A stretch of DNA of 64,000 nucleotides from Acinetobacter sp. ANC 3903 (GCF_002135315.1 NZ_NEGA01000017.1:1-64000); one strand, 5' to 3'; shown: positions 19,300-29,561, counted from the stretch's first letter. The notes: a model not told the origin generated them from the letters alone. Translations and numbers: made by a program.

Positions 19300-19722
19300 T
19301 TATGCTGTTTCAATAATTTCAAAATCGTGGGTAATTTCTACCCCACCGTCTGATAGCATTTTGCTTGCAGAACAGTATTTTTCAGCTGAAAGTTCAACTG
19401 CTTTAGCGACCTGTTTTTCTTTCACGGCTTTACCGGTCACCACAAAGTGTAAATGGATTTTGGTAAATACCGCAGGAATGCTGTCAGCACGCTCAGCTTT
19501 TAACTGACATACAACATCCGTCACATCCTGGCGAGATTTCTTTAAAATAGTCACAATATCAAAGGAAGCACAGCCACCAAGTCCCATTAATATCAACTCC
19601 ATGGGACGTGGTCCACGGTTTTCACCACCGTAGGCCTCCGCACCATCCATCACAATTTTGTGACCACTTTCCGATTTTGCTTCAAAAGCAACATTCTCTA
19701 GCCAATGAACGCTTGTTTGCAT
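19300..19722 (-). CDS. OsmC-family peroxiredoxin-like protein (YhfA type)
   Basis: A 140-residue OsmC/Ohr-fold protein. The two conserved redox cysteines are in GGCASFD (Cys51) and YCSASKM (Cys117), with PRPMELILMGLGG before the first. The family reduces organic hydroperoxides, but the YhfA branch has no firmly known substrate. It is divergent from the CRP/Vfr gene, as in E. coli where yhfA and crp are divergent. The conserved pairing hints at shared control from the 147-base intergenic region. Confidence 0.88.
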   Translation of the reverse strand: MQTSVHWLENVAFEAKSESGHKIVMDGAEAYGGENRGPRPMELILMGLGGCASFDIVTILKKSRQDVTDVVCQLKAERADSIPAVFTKIHLHFVVTGKAVKEKQVAKAVELSAEKYCSASKMLSDGGVEITHDFEIIETA

Positions 19723-19869
19723 TGCAACTACCTGAAAAAAACTATAAATTTACGATGTACCTGTACACTAACATAAATTGAGTTGATAAGGAATTTCAGC
19801 TCTTCTATGTGACAAGTTCATTTTAGGTCTTGTGCGATCTATTAATTATCCATATTCGGAACCGTTAGC

Positions 19870-20577
19870 ATGACTTCAAACTTTTCACAACTTAGCACTG
19901 ATGCGCTGTCTCCTGGTCAACTCCCGGAGTCAGTAAAAGCATTATTAAAACGTGCATATATAAATCGTTATCCAAAACGCACTGCAATTGTAGATGCAGG
20001 CTCAGAATCAAAATCGCTTTATTTGATTTTAAAAGGTTCAGTTTCCATTATTTTACGTGAAGATGATGAGCGTGAAATTGTGGTTGCTTATTTGAATGCT
20101 GGGGACTTTTTTGGGGAAATGGGCCTATTTGAAGCAAATCCACAACGTACCGCAGAAGTACGCACACGTGACGTATGTGAGATTGCTGAAATTACCTATG
20201 AAAACTTCCACGAATTAAGCAAGCAATATCCAGATCTGAGCTATGCTGTATTTGCCCAACTGGTTCGTCGCTTAAAAAATACGACACGCAAAGTGACTGA
20301 CCTGGCATTTATTGACGTATCGGGTCGTATTGCGCGTTGTCTGATCGATCTTTCTTCTCAACCAGAAGCCATGATTTTACCAAATGGGCGTCAAATCCGT
20401 ATTACCCGTCAAGAAATTGGCCGTATTGTAGGATGCTCGCGTGAAATGGTCGGTCGTGTTTTAAAAACACTAGAAGAACAAGGCATGATCCAGACCGATG
20501 GTAAAGCCATCCTGATTTTCGATGTTGCAACTGCGGATGCCGAAACATCTTTAGATGAGCTCGATGACGAAGAATAA
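19870..20577 (+). CDS. vfr: CRP/Vfr-type cAMP-responsive transcription regulator
   Basis: A 235-residue global regulator. The cyclic-nucleotide-binding beta-barrel covers about residues 20-135, with the phosphate-binding cassette GDFFGEMGLFE and the following PQRTAEVRTRD. A long dimerisation helix follows, then a winged helix-turn-helix with RQEIGRIVGCSREMVGRVLK near 179-198. Compared with E. coli CRP it has an N-terminal extension of about 20 residues and an acidic tail. The presence of Arg and Thr/Ser around the cassette is consistent with cAMP binding. A terminator follows directly. Confidence 0.93.
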   Translation: MTSNFSQLSTDALSPGQLPESVKALLKRAYINRYPKRTAIVDAGSESKSLYLILKGSVSIILREDDEREIVVAYLNAGDFFGEMGLFEANPQRTAEVRTRDVCEIAEITYENFHELSKQYPDLSYAVFAQLVRRLKNTTRKVTDLAFIDVSGRIARCLIDLSSQPEAMILPNGRQIRITRQEIGRIVGCSREMVGRVLKTLEEQGMIQTDGKAILIFDVATADAETSLDELDDEE

Positions 20578-20596
20578 GTTTTATGCTATACAAGAT

Positions 20597-20627
20597 AAAA
20601 GCAAATCTTAGGATTTGCTTTTTTTTA
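20597..20627 (+). terminator. Terminator after vfr
   Basis: GCAAATC (20601-20607) pairs with GATTTGC (20612-20618), loop TTAG, extended by A/T pairs and followed by a run of eight or more T. Confidence 0.9.
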
Positions 20628-20765
20628 TGGCTGCATTTTTAGACTGGTCTTTTTTAAATTTTATGACAAGGTTAATACTATTGATGATTTAACTCTGCGA
20701 AAAAAATAAGTTAGCCTTATGAGCTATTTTAAAACCTCATGATAAAAAATTAAGGATGGATCTGC

Positions 20766-21815
20766 ATGCAACTCAAACCTTTAGCAAACACCGGGATTCT
20801 GGTTCCTGAAATTTGTTTGGGCACCATGACCTTTGGTGAACAAAATACCCAAGCAGAGGCTTTCCAACAACTTGAATATGCTTTAGATCAGGGTTTGTTT
20901 TTTTGGGATACTGCAGAAATGTATCCCGTGCCACCAAAACCTGAAACCCAGGGTGCAACTGAGACCATACTAGGGAACTGGATTACACAGCGCGGCCAAC
21001 GTGAAAAACTGTTTATTGCATCAAAAATTGCTGGCCCTTCACAAGGTGGCAGTCACATTCGTGACGGGAAAACGCGCTTTACCGCGCCGGAGATTGCTTC
21101 TGCTATTGATGGTTCCTTAAAACGCCTGCAAAGCGATTATATCGACCTGTATCAACTACATTGGCCCCAACGTCCAGCCAACTTCTTTGGCAAACTGGGT
21201 TATAGTAATGCTGAAGCCCAAAATGAGCAGGAAGTTACCGCGTTAGAAGAAACCCTGACTGCGCTGAGTGATGAAATTAAAAAAGGACGTATTCGTTCTA
21301 TTGGGCTGTCTAATGAAACTCCATGGGGCACTTTAAAGTTTTTACATCTGGCAGAAAAATTAGGCCTGGAAAAATTTGTCAGTGTGCAAAACCCGTATAG
21401 CCTGCTCAACCGGACTTATGAAATTGGCATGTCTGAAATTGCTCACTATGAGAATGTCGGACTACTGGCTTACTCGCCTCTAGCTTTCGGTTATTTAACA
21501 GGTAAATTCCGTCATGGCGCTCGCCCGGCAAATGCACGCGTGACTTTATTCTCACGTTTTAGCCGTTATAGCAATCTACAAAGTGAATGGGCAACCGAAC
21601 AGTATGCCCAACTTGCAGAACAGCATGGCTTAACCCTGACTCAACTGGCATTGGCATTTATTAAGCAGCAGTTCTTTGTCACCAGTACTATTATTGGGGC
21701 AACCAATCTGGATCAGCTTAAAGAAAATATCCAGGCCTTTGATATTGATTTATCGGCAGAAGTTTTACAGGGTATTGAAGATATTCACCGTAAACAACCT
21801 AATCCAGCTCCATAG
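20766..21815 (+). CDS. Aldo/keto reductase (Tas/YajO type)
   Basis: A 349-residue (alpha/beta)8-barrel NADPH-dependent reductase. Visible family marks are GTMTFGEQ near 20-27, the catalytic FWDTAEMYPVPP segment (Asp and Tyr of the tetrad), the lysine in FIASKIAG, and the histidine in YQLHWPQRP. The cofactor-binding end IIGATNLDQLKEN is present. The NTGILVPEICLGTMTFGEQN start and the long insert after MYP match the Tas subgroup of E. coli, a protein that suppresses tyrosine auxotrophy. Substrate unknown. AAGGATG lies before the ATG. Confidence 0.9.
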   Translation: MQLKPLANTGILVPEICLGTMTFGEQNTQAEAFQQLEYALDQGLFFWDTAEMYPVPPKPETQGATETILGNWITQRGQREKLFIASKIAGPSQGGSHIRDGKTRFTAPEIASAIDGSLKRLQSDYIDLYQLHWPQRPANFFGKLGYSNAEAQNEQEVTALEETLTALSDEIKKGRIRSIGLSNETPWGTLKFLHLAEKLGLEKFVSVQNPYSLLNRTYEIGMSEIAHYENVGLLAYSPLAFGYLTGKFRHGARPANARVTLFSRFSRYSNLQSEWATEQYAQLAEQHGLTLTQLALAFIKQQFFVTSTIIGATNLDQLKENIQAFDIDLSAEVLQGIEDIHRKQPNPAP

Positions 21816-21836
21816 ATATTTCGCCGCAACTCATTA

Positions 21837-21857
21837 AGGTGAAGCACTGCTTCACCT
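21837..21857. other. Perfect hairpin downstream of the aldo/keto reductase gene
   Basis: AGGTGAAGC and GCTTCACCT form a 9-bp stem with a three-base loop. There is no T-run after it, so it is more likely an RNA 3'-end stabiliser or processing hairpin than a terminator. Confidence 0.6.
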
Positions 21858-21900
21858 GCGGAAAATAATTTATATTTTTTAAAATCAAAAACTTTGCATT

Positions 21901-21931
21901 AAAAAAGGATGCTTAGTGCATCCTTTTTTAA
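21901..21931. terminator. Bidirectional terminator
   Basis: GGATGC (21907-21912) pairs with GCATCC (21918-21923), extended by six A-T pairs on both sides and with runs of A and T. It lies between the aldo/keto reductase gene and the converging M48 lipoprotein gene. Confidence 0.9.
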
Positions 21932-21945
21932 TGAGCTACAAACAA

Positions 21946-22722
21946 TTAACGTCTGTTATAAACTGCTTGAGCTGCTGGCAAGTTTTTACGCATTGCATCA
22001 ATACGCTGTGCATTTGACGGGTGAGTAGACAAGAATGATGCACCACCTGCACCTTCCAACTTGTTCATTTTTTCCCAAAGCGTAATTGCCGCTTGCGGAT
22101 TATAACCTGCACGCGCCATGAGCATTAAACCACCTTGGTCAGCACGGCTTTCAAGACTGCGTGAATATGGCAAGCCCACACCCACCTGTGCACCTAACTG
22201 TGCTGCTGCAGCACCGAGCTGTCCTACGTTATTGCCCGCATAGCCTAGACCAATATTTAAAGCCAAATCCGTTAACGCCTGTGCACCAATTTTCTGTTTA
22301 GAATGCTCTTCTAAAGCATGCACCATCTCGTGACCCATCACCGCAGCAATTTCTGCATCAGTCAGGTTGAGTTTATTCACGATACCGGTATAAAACACGA
22401 CCTTACCGCCTGGTGCTACATATGCATTAATTTGATCTGACTTTAGAACTGCCAGTTGCCAGTCAAACTTCTGACCTGTCTGGTTAATTTGGTCACCATA
22501 AGATTTTAGACGTAAAAATACCGAATTGATGCGTTTATACGTAGATGATGACGTATCCAAGGTTTTATTTGCGTTTGCTTCCTGAACAGTTTTATTAAAG
22601 CCTTGAGCAGCCGTCACATTTAATGTGGATGAATCTGCCCCAGCCATATCTGCTACAGTAGTACAACCCGAGAAAGTGATTACACTAGCTGCACACAAAC
22701 TTAACATCAGCTTGCTGTTCAT
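21946..22722 (-). CDS. M48-family metalloprotease, outer-membrane-type lipoprotein
   Basis: A 258-residue lipoprotein protease. The signal peptide ends in the lipobox VITFSGC with the lipidated Cys at 20. The zinc motif HEMVH is at 131-135, inside GHEMVHALEEH, and the third-ligand region ESRADQGGLMLMARAGYNP follows. It is related to LoiP/BepA/YcaL-type periplasmic quality-control proteases. I start at the ATG at 22722, which has AAGGTGGAGAT before it. A longer frame from a GTG would consume that ribosome-binding site. Confidence 0.9.
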   Translation of the reverse strand: MNSKLMLSLCAASVITFSGCTTVADMAGADSSTLNVTAAQGFNKTVQEANANKTLDTSSSTYKRINSVFLRLKSYGDQINQTGQKFDWQLAVLKSDQINAYVAPGGKVVFYTGIVNKLNLTDAEIAAVMGHEMVHALEEHSKQKIGAQALTDLALNIGLGYAGNNVGQLGAAAAQLGAQVGVGLPYSRSLESRADQGGLMLMARAGYNPQAAITLWEKMNKLEGAGGASFLSTHPSNAQRIDAMRKNLPAAQAVYNRR

Positions 22723-22835
22723 TATAATAATCTCCACCTTAAAAATAGATATCTCTTTTCTAAAGATTATATGGAATAGTCAATAATCTTTAAATTAATA
22801 TTCTCTCCACAATCATATCATTTATGTAAACAGGC

Positions 22836-23147
22836 TTATTTAAGAAATTGAAAACTAAGCCAATAAATTAGACATAAAATATTCAGTCCCAAATATATCT
22901 GGCAAAGTGGTTTAATTTTCTGTTCCAGTTGTTCGTTTTTACGCTTCAAAAATAAAATTGCATTTTGGATCAGTACAATCGGAACCAAAATACAGGCAAT
23001 AATGACGCTTAATCCAATAAAAGCCGCATTAATAATGGCCGGATCTTGAGTTTGTGCCTGTATCACCAGCATGGCAATGGTCGGAGCCCCACCCATTGCA
23101 AACAGTAATGAATAAAACATCGTTGCTGATATATTTTTATGCATCAT
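22836..23147 (-). CDS. Small hypothetical membrane protein
   Basis: A 103-residue protein with three hydrophobic segments, at about 9-28, 40-66 and 83-101. A charged loop KRKNEQLEQKIK lies between the last two. I do not recognise a family. It lies between the M48 gene and purA without an obvious operon link. The coding call rests on length, the membrane pattern and absence of a competing frame. Confidence 0.6.
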   Translation of the reverse strand: MMHKNISATMFYSLLFAMGGAPTIAMLVIQAQTQDPAIINAAFIGLSVIIACILVPIVLIQNAILFLKRKNEQLEQKIKPLCQIYLGLNILCLIYWLSFQFLK

Positions 23148-23284
23148 GCATAACCTTGGATTTATTTTATATTTTTTATTCTAACAAGAGCCCCTAAATT
23201 AAACAGTATGCACGGATGCAACTTTAGTCTGGCGAAAATTATCTCCACGCCCTTCTATTTTATATTTTTCAAATCAAATTCCAT

Positions 23285-23313
23285 AAAAAAGCCCCGCATA
23301 TAGCGAGGCTTTT
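23285..23313 (-). terminator. Terminator after purA
   Basis: AAGCCCCGC and GCGAGGCTT pair (one U-G wobble on the minus strand) with an A-run on the left that gives the U-tract after purA. Confidence 0.8.
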
Positions 23314-23334
23314 CAATCAATTTAATGCTTGAAA

Positions 23335-24669
<1,335 letters not shown>

Positions 24670-24724
24670 TCATGCTGTTAAAATAGAAAACTAAATGGCG
24701 TGACATGAACACACCATCTAGCGA

Positions 24725-25891
24725 TTAAATTTTTTCGACAGTCCACTCGCCCGCAGCATTCACCAATTGGTGAGTCGCAAACGGAATTGAGTTTAAATCA
24801 TCATTACCTAATAACTGGATAACACTTAAGCCTTGTGCACGCATAGCAGCAATCGCGTCAAGCAATGCTTTGTCTGTACCTTTAGGTGCAACAACCTTCT
24901 GAACCTGCTGAAACTGGCCTGCACTGAGTGCATACAAGTCACAAGAGAAGCCCGTTGCAGGACGTGCACGACCAAAGTGTTCACCAATACCGTCATAACG
25001 ACCACCTTGAGCCAGTGGTGCTGCACGGTTCGGCGCATATACCGCATACATTAAACCAGTGTGGTAGTGATATGAACGAAGTTCTACAACATCAATACCA
25101 ATATGTAAGTTTGGCCAGCGTGCCTGAATTTCAGATCGTGTGGTTTTTACTGCATCAAATGCCTGTTTAAATGCCGGGTCTGCAATAACTTCAGCACTCA
25201 GGTTAGCTTCTAAAGCATCCAAATCACTTGAATAACGACCTAATGCGTAAAAATCTGCACCAAATTTTAATTCTTGTGTAAATTCAGCCAGTTCAGGCAA
25301 TGCTTTGCGTTGATAAAGATCCGAAAGCTGACTTTCTTCCGCTTTGGTTAAACCAGCATGTTTAACCAAACTACGGAATAAACCGACATGACCTAAATCC
25401 AGATGGATGCCATCCACAAAGCTTGCAGTTTTTAATAAGTTGAGCATCACGTCAATCATTTCGACGTCAGCATCAATACTGTCTGAACCAAAAAGTTCCG
25501 CACCCAATTGCAGCGGTGCACGCGTGGTATTAAAACCTTGAGGTTTGGTGTGTAAAACCGTGCCAGCATAGCAATAACGCGCTACGCCTTCGACTGGATG
25601 TACATGCGCATCGATACGGGCCACTTGTGGTGTCATATCGGCACGCACACCAAGCAAACGGCCAGAGAGTTGGTCGATTACTTTAAAAGTGGCTAAGTCT
25701 AAATCTTGATTCGATTCTGAGAGAGAAGAAAGAGATTCGATGTATTCGATAAATGGCGTGTACACCAGCTGATAACCTCGAGATGCGAGGAAATCTAATG
25801 CTTCACGGCGCAAAGCTTCAATTACTTGCGCTTGTTCTGGTAATACATCAGCTACACCATCAGGTAATAACCATGTCTCTGAAATGGGCAT
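24725..25891 (-). CDS. hisZ: ATP phosphoribosyltransferase regulatory subunit HisZ
   Basis: A 388-residue paralogue of histidyl-tRNA synthetase. It begins MPISETWLLPDGVADVLPEQA and has class II synthetase-like motifs such as TPFIEY and ADMTPQVARIDA. It lacks the C-terminal anticodon-binding domain and is shorter than HisRS. In organisms with a short HisG it forms a HisG-HisZ complex that carries out and feedback-regulates the first step of histidine synthesis. The family is recognised from its sequence and from the adjacent purA. hisG is not in this window. Confidence 0.95.
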   Translation of the reverse strand: MPISETWLLPDGVADVLPEQAQVIEALRREALDFLASRGYQLVYTPFIEYIESLSSLSESNQDLDLATFKVIDQLSGRLLGVRADMTPQVARIDAHVHPVEGVARYCYAGTVLHTKPQGFNTTRAPLQLGAELFGSDSIDADVEMIDVMLNLLKTASFVDGIHLDLGHVGLFRSLVKHAGLTKAEESQLSDLYQRKALPELAEFTQELKFGADFYALGRYSSDLDALEANLSAEVIADPAFKQAFDAVKTTRSEIQARWPNLHIGIDVVELRSYHYHTGLMYAVYAPNRAAPLAQGGRYDGIGEHFGRARPATGFSCDLYALSAGQFQQVQKVVAPKGTDKALLDAIAAMRAQGLSVIQLLGNDDLNSIPFATHQLVNAAGEWTVEKI

Positions 25892-25933
25892 GTTGTAAAC
25901 CTAAATACTTGTCAGCGCGGAAGTAATCCGCAT

Positions 25934-25960
25934 AAAAAAATCGGGAGCACACCCGATTTC
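25934..25960 (-). terminator. Terminator downstream of lrp
   Basis: AATCGGG (25939-25945) and CCCGATT (25952-25958) pair over a six-base loop, with a 7-base A-run on the left (U-run on the minus strand). It ends the transcript coming from the lrp gene and the small ORF at 26032. Confidence 0.8.
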
Positions 25961-26031
25961 TCCTAGTCTAGCACGATCACTTTAGCAGTGCACATGACTT
26001 TTTGCAGATTTGTTCGATTTTTACCAACTAA

Positions 26032-26157
26032 TTAATAGCGTTTGAAAACTGAATAACCAGAATCATTACCGATTGATGAACTGGCATGCAAATTCGGTGG
26101 TGACCATGAGTTTTCTGAAATATAGAATGATTCTGTAACTGCAATGCAAAATGCCAT
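26032..26157 (-). CDS. Possible 41-residue peptide overlapping the lrp stop
   Basis: The ATG shares its first base with the last base of the Lrp-family stop codon (TAATG), a classic coupled-translation arrangement. The frame runs for 41 codons to TAA at 26034-26032 and is followed by a terminator at 25934. The product starts MAFCIAVTESF and is Ser- and Asn-rich with a C-terminal FKRY; I recognise no family. There is no separate ribosome-binding site. It could be a real coupled small protein or a chance frame in the 3' UTR. Confidence 0.3.
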   Translation of the reverse strand: MAFCIAVTESFYISENSWSPPNLHASSSIGNDSGYSVFKRY

Positions 26158-26612
26158 TAGCCCAAAGGTAATTTAGTGGTTTGCTTGACGCTTTGTAAAG
26201 GAATTTCAGTTTTAACATTCTGAATACCTGAAATTTTATTCAAGTGATTGATTTGGAATTTACGATAAGCTTCCAAGTCAGACACCACAATCCTTAAAAA
26301 GAAGTCACAATCCCCTGCCATCAGCTGGCATTCAACAATTTCCGGATTATCCATAATGGCATCGATAAATTGATTAACCGTTGCTTCATCCTGACCTTTT
26401 AACCAGATCCGGGCAAAAACCGTTAAACCCAGCTGCATCTTTTGCAGATTCAGCAAGGCCACATACTTTTCAATAATACCATCATTTTCCAGCTGCTTTA
26501 CCCGACGTAAACAAGGTGATGGCGACAAACCAACAATCTGTGCCAATTCATTATTTTGTAGCTTTCCATTGCGCTGTAAAGCTTGAAGTATGCGTTTATC
26601 TGTTTGATTCAT
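26157..26612 (-). CDS. Lrp/AsnC-family transcriptional regulator
   Basis: A 151-residue regulator. The N-terminal winged helix-turn-helix is LQNNELAQIVGLSPSPCLRRV, and a C-terminal RAM/AsnC ligand-binding domain covers about residues 65-145 with VECQLMAGDCDFFLRIV. The start at 26612 (MNQTDKRIL) is the family-typical one and has AAGAG before it; the longer frame adds 22 atypical residues. It is divergent from the branched-chain amino-acid exporter genes azlCD and very likely regulates them in response to an amino acid; that regulatory role is inference from position. Confidence 0.9.
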   Translation of the reverse strand: MNQTDKRILQALQRNGKLQNNELAQIVGLSPSPCLRRVKQLENDGIIEKYVALLNLQKMQLGLTVFARIWLKGQDEATVNQFIDAIMDNPEIVECQLMAGDCDFFLRIVVSDLEAYRKFQINHLNKISGIQNVKTEIPLQSVKQTTKLPLG

Positions 26613-26758
26613 TTTACTCTTAGCATTTAATGCTGTATATCCTAATAATCTAGCAATTTTATAGCAAATTAAACACATATCAGGCTAAATTGAACGCCAA
26701 ATTCCACAACTTTCTTTCTAAAATACTTTTTTTCAGTTTTGACCATACGGACAAAGTC

Positions 26759-27505
26759 ATGTTGATGTTTAGAAATACCACGACAGACACAGCCTCATCG
26801 CAAAATGCTGTTGAATTTAAACGTGGTGTCAAAACATCAGTGCCCCTGTTGCTGGGAATTATCCCTTTTGCCTTAGTCTTGGGGGCACAGGCAACGCAAA
26901 AAGGCTTTTCTACTCTCGAAGTGCCTTTACTGACCGGTCTGAATTTTGCCGGCGGTTCCGAATTTGCCATATTAGAAATGTGGAGCAATCCCCCTAACAT
27001 TCTCATACTGATGTTCATTACCTTTTTAGTAAATAGCCGGCATTTACTGATGGGTGCGAGTCTTGTTCCTTATTTGCGTCATTTGCCCAACAAAACCGTT
27101 TTTCCAGCCCTGTTTTTTATGGTGGATGAAAGCTGGGCTGTAAGTTTGGCAGATGCACAAAAAAAACAAAGCCAGTTGGGATATCAGCGTGCATTTAGCA
27201 TGATGTTTTATGCCGGACTTTGTTTTGCCCTCTACCTGATGTGGGTCGGCTTTACCTCATTAGGTGCAGTTATTGGGCCAGTATTGGGTGACATTAGCCG
27301 TTTCGGTTTCGACATGGCCTTTCCTGCGGTTTTTTTAGTGTTATTACGTAGCATGTGGAAAGGCATTCGGGCTGCACGCCCATGGTTGGTGAGCTTAATC
27401 ACTGCCGCACTGGCTCATTTATATTTGCCTTCAGGCTGGTATGTCCCCATAGGTGCAATCTGCGGCATTGTTTCAGCCTTCTTTTTAATCGGAGATGAAG
27501 CATGA
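26759..27505 (+). CDS. azlC: AzlC-family branched-chain amino-acid exporter, large subunit
   Basis: A multi-spanning inner-membrane protein of about 248 residues from the ATG at 26759. An in-frame TTG at 26690 would give 271 residues, but the added sequence is not typical and no ribosome-binding site supports it clearly. Family marks are GIIPFALVLGAQATQKGFS near the N-terminus, FAGGSEFAILEMW and NSRHLLMGASLVPYL. With AzlD it exports branched-chain amino acids and analogues. Its 3' end overlaps the azlD start (ATGA), showing translational coupling. Confidence 0.88.
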   Translation: MLMFRNTTTDTASSQNAVEFKRGVKTSVPLLLGIIPFALVLGAQATQKGFSTLEVPLLTGLNFAGGSEFAILEMWSNPPNILILMFITFLVNSRHLLMGASLVPYLRHLPNKTVFPALFFMVDESWAVSLADAQKKQSQLGYQRAFSMMFYAGLCFALYLMWVGFTSLGAVIGPVLGDISRFGFDMAFPAVFLVLLRSMWKGIRAARPWLVSLITAALAHLYLPSGWYVPIGAICGIVSAFFLIGDEA

Positions 27506-27801
27506 TTGATTCAGCCACTTTCATTGCCATCCTCTTTATTGCTGCAACCACCTATCTGACGCGTATTCTAGGCTATGTTTTACTCAAGAATAGAACGCTC
27601 ACAAATAAGCAACGCCAAATTATGCAGGTTGTGCCTGGCTGCGTGCTGATCTCGGTCATTGCACCGTATTTTGTTAAAGACAACCCTGCAGATATGATTG
27701 CAATTGTCATTACCCTGCTTGCAGCATCGCGTTTTTCTTTATTGCCTACGGTGGCGATAAGCATGGCATCTGCCGCAGTTTTAAGAATGCTGCTGATATA
27801 A
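27502..27801 (+). CDS. azlD: AzlD-family branched-chain amino-acid exporter, small subunit
   Basis: A 99-residue membrane protein with about four hydrophobic segments. It starts at an ATG overlapping the azlC stop. Visible marks are FIAATTYLTRILGYVLL at the N-terminus and MQVVPGCVLISVIAPYF in the middle, both typical of AzlD. It is the obligatory partner of AzlC in branched-chain amino-acid efflux. Confidence 0.9.
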   Translation: MIDSATFIAILFIAATTYLTRILGYVLLKNRTLTNKQRQIMQVVPGCVLISVIAPYFVKDNPADMIAIVITLLAASRFSLLPTVAISMASAAVLRMLLI

Positions 27802-27824
27802 AGTAAATTCGTAAGAAATTATAG

Positions 27825-28139
27825 CTATAGCAAGGGTTTATCGGCAGAACTGACTTTTGCCAATATCCCGACCAATTCAGCATTTTGTGATTCAACCTGA
27901 CTCAGTTTAGTCGTGGTCTTCTCAATCACTTCTTGCTGAATATGCATTTTCTTTGCCAGATCCTGCATAATTTCCAGGGTTTTTTTAAGATTTTCTTCCA
28001 GATGAATCACTTTTGTTTCCAATTGCTGATTCAACTGAATTTCACTGAGAGCAGCACCTTGATTGGTAAATTGTGCCCAAATCAAAAAGATCACCGCTAC
28101 GGCTAAAAGGAAAATGAATCCCCATATAAATATCAACAT
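27825..28139 (-). CDS. Small protein with one membrane segment and a coiled coil
   Basis: A 104-residue protein with an N-terminal membrane segment at about 2-22 followed by a long heptad-rich stretch (about 30-95) predicted to form a coiled coil. I recognise no family. The topology would place the coiled coil on one side of the inner membrane. It converges with azlD. Confidence 0.6.
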   Translation of the reverse strand: MLIFIWGFIFLLAVAVIFLIWAQFTNQGAALSEIQLNQQLETKVIHLEENLKKTLEIMQDLAKKMHIQQEVIEKTTTKLSQVESQNAELVGILAKVSSADKPLL

Positions 28140-28535
28140 AAGTGTGCTGCCCGTGTTAGTGATTCATGACTGATTCTTGCCGTGAATCAATGAGTTAAAT
28201 TTAAAAAAGCTTATAATTTTCAAAAAGATTATAAAATTAACCGTACTGGAATTGTATTTATTATAAGCATTATTATGCGTCGACTTCGAGTCGCTAATCT
28301 ACTGCCACTTCTCAATAATCTGATAATAAATGAAACTCCATGGCAGTCTATTCATCCTACTCAAGGCAAGATCTTTACTCAACAATAAATCGACCATTCG
28401 AACAAATTAATAATAATTGAGTTACAGGTCTCACTATTTACACCCACACACTATGCAATTCGATCACTTTTAAAAGTAGCAAGATGAAAAAACTCATCTC
28501 ACTCACAATCATCTTTAAATAAAGGCTTGGATTAT
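28140..28535. other. Non-coding stretch of about 400 bases
   Basis: An AT-rich gap between the coiled-coil gene and the dehydrogenase gene. It contains a small hairpin GCGTCGAC/GTCGC-like around 28277-28294 and a 37-codon frame (28275-28388) without a ribosome-binding site. I see nothing else that I can support. Confidence 0.5.
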
Positions 28536-29561
28536 TTATCGGGTAAATGACTCACATAAATCCAGCAAGCGATTGGCATAACCCCATTCGTTGTCATACC
28601 AGGCAAAAACTTTGGCCTGATGTCCAACCACCATGGTTTGGCTCAAATCCACAATCAACGAATAAGGCGAATGATTAAAATCGGATGAAACCAGCGGTTC
28701 ATCAGTGACATCCATAATTTCCGCATACTCCTGACGCGCCGACTTGATCAATATCTCATTAATTTTATGGGCGGTAATATGCGACTGTGCAACAAAAGTG
28801 AGGTCAATGGCAGCAACATTAATAGTCGGTACACGTATGGAATATCCATCTATCCGTTCTTCCATTTTCGGCATCACCCGTTTTAATGCAGCCAGTGCCG
28901 AAGATGTGGTAGGGATAATATTGTGACCTGAAGCACGGGCACGACGTAAATCACGGTGTGCATGATCCAATACCGATTGATCTGCCGTCACTGCATGGAT
29001 TTCTGTCATTAGTGCTGTATCAATGCCAAAAGCATCATCAATAATTTTAACTAAAGGAACCAAGGCTTGTGTGGTACAGGATACACTGGAAATAATCTGG
29101 TCTGTGGCTTTAACTTCGTGATGGTTTACCCCATACACAATGGCCGCATCCACACTGTCAAAAGGTGCAGCGCCAATAATAACCCGTTTTGCGCCTGCGC
29201 TAATATGGCCTGTTGCTGCTGCACGCGAACGGAATAAACCGGTACACTCCAGCACCACGTCAATATTCAAATCATTCCAAGGCAGGCTTTCAGGCTGTTG
29301 CTGACAAAAGACCTGTACTTTTAATTGCGCCAGTCCGGCCGAAATATGTAAAAAAATCTGCTCATCTTGCAAAAGTACTTCGACCTTGCCCTTAAAGCGG
29401 CCATGCGTGCTGTCGTATTTGAATAAGTGAACCAGCGTCTCTACATCTGCAATATCGTTAATGGCCACGATATCAAAATGAAAATCTTTAGGATTTTCAA
29501 ACCAAGCCCGTAATACATTGCGACCAATTCGCCCGAAACCATTAATGGCTACTCGTTGCAT
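28536..29561 (-). CDS. epd: Erythrose-4-phosphate/glyceraldehyde-3-phosphate dehydrogenase family
   Basis: A 341-residue GAPDH-fold enzyme. The NAD-binding GFGRIGRNVLRAW start, the catalytic Cys162 in SCTT and His189 in EIHAV are present. The segments RVPTINVAAIDL, DFNHSPYS and WYDNEWGYANRLLD resemble E. coli Epd (erythrose-4-phosphate dehydrogenase, pyridoxal phosphate pathway) more than GapA. The residues after the catalytic SCTT are QA, where most GAPDH and Epd proteins have NC. That is a conserved site, so the specificity or rate may differ. The Epd assignment is from similarity and is not certain. Confidence 0.8.
   Translation of the reverse strand: MQRVAINGFGRIGRNVLRAWFENPKDFHFDIVAINDIADVETLVHLFKYDSTHGRFKGKVEVLLQDEQIFLHISAGLAQLKVQVFCQQQPESLPWNDLNIDVVLECTGLFRSRAAATGHISAGAKRVIIGAAPFDSVDAAIVYGVNHHEVKATDQIISSVSCTTQALVPLVKIIDDAFGIDTALMTEIHAVTADQSVLDHAHRDLRRARASGHNIIPTTSSALAALKRVMPKMEERIDGYSIRVPTINVAAIDLTFVAQSHITAHKINEILIKSARQEYAEIMDVTDEPLVSSDFNHSPYSLIVDLSQTMVVGHQAKVFAWYDNEWGYANRLLDLCESFTR

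Noticed and set aside
19723..19869. CRP-binding site between osmC and vfr
   Set aside because: A TGTGA half-site is visible near 19806 but there is no matching TCACA half at the right spacing.
28275..28388. 37-codon plus-strand frame in the spacer before epd
   Set aside because: No ribosome-binding site, no neighbour link and no recognisable pattern; likely chance.
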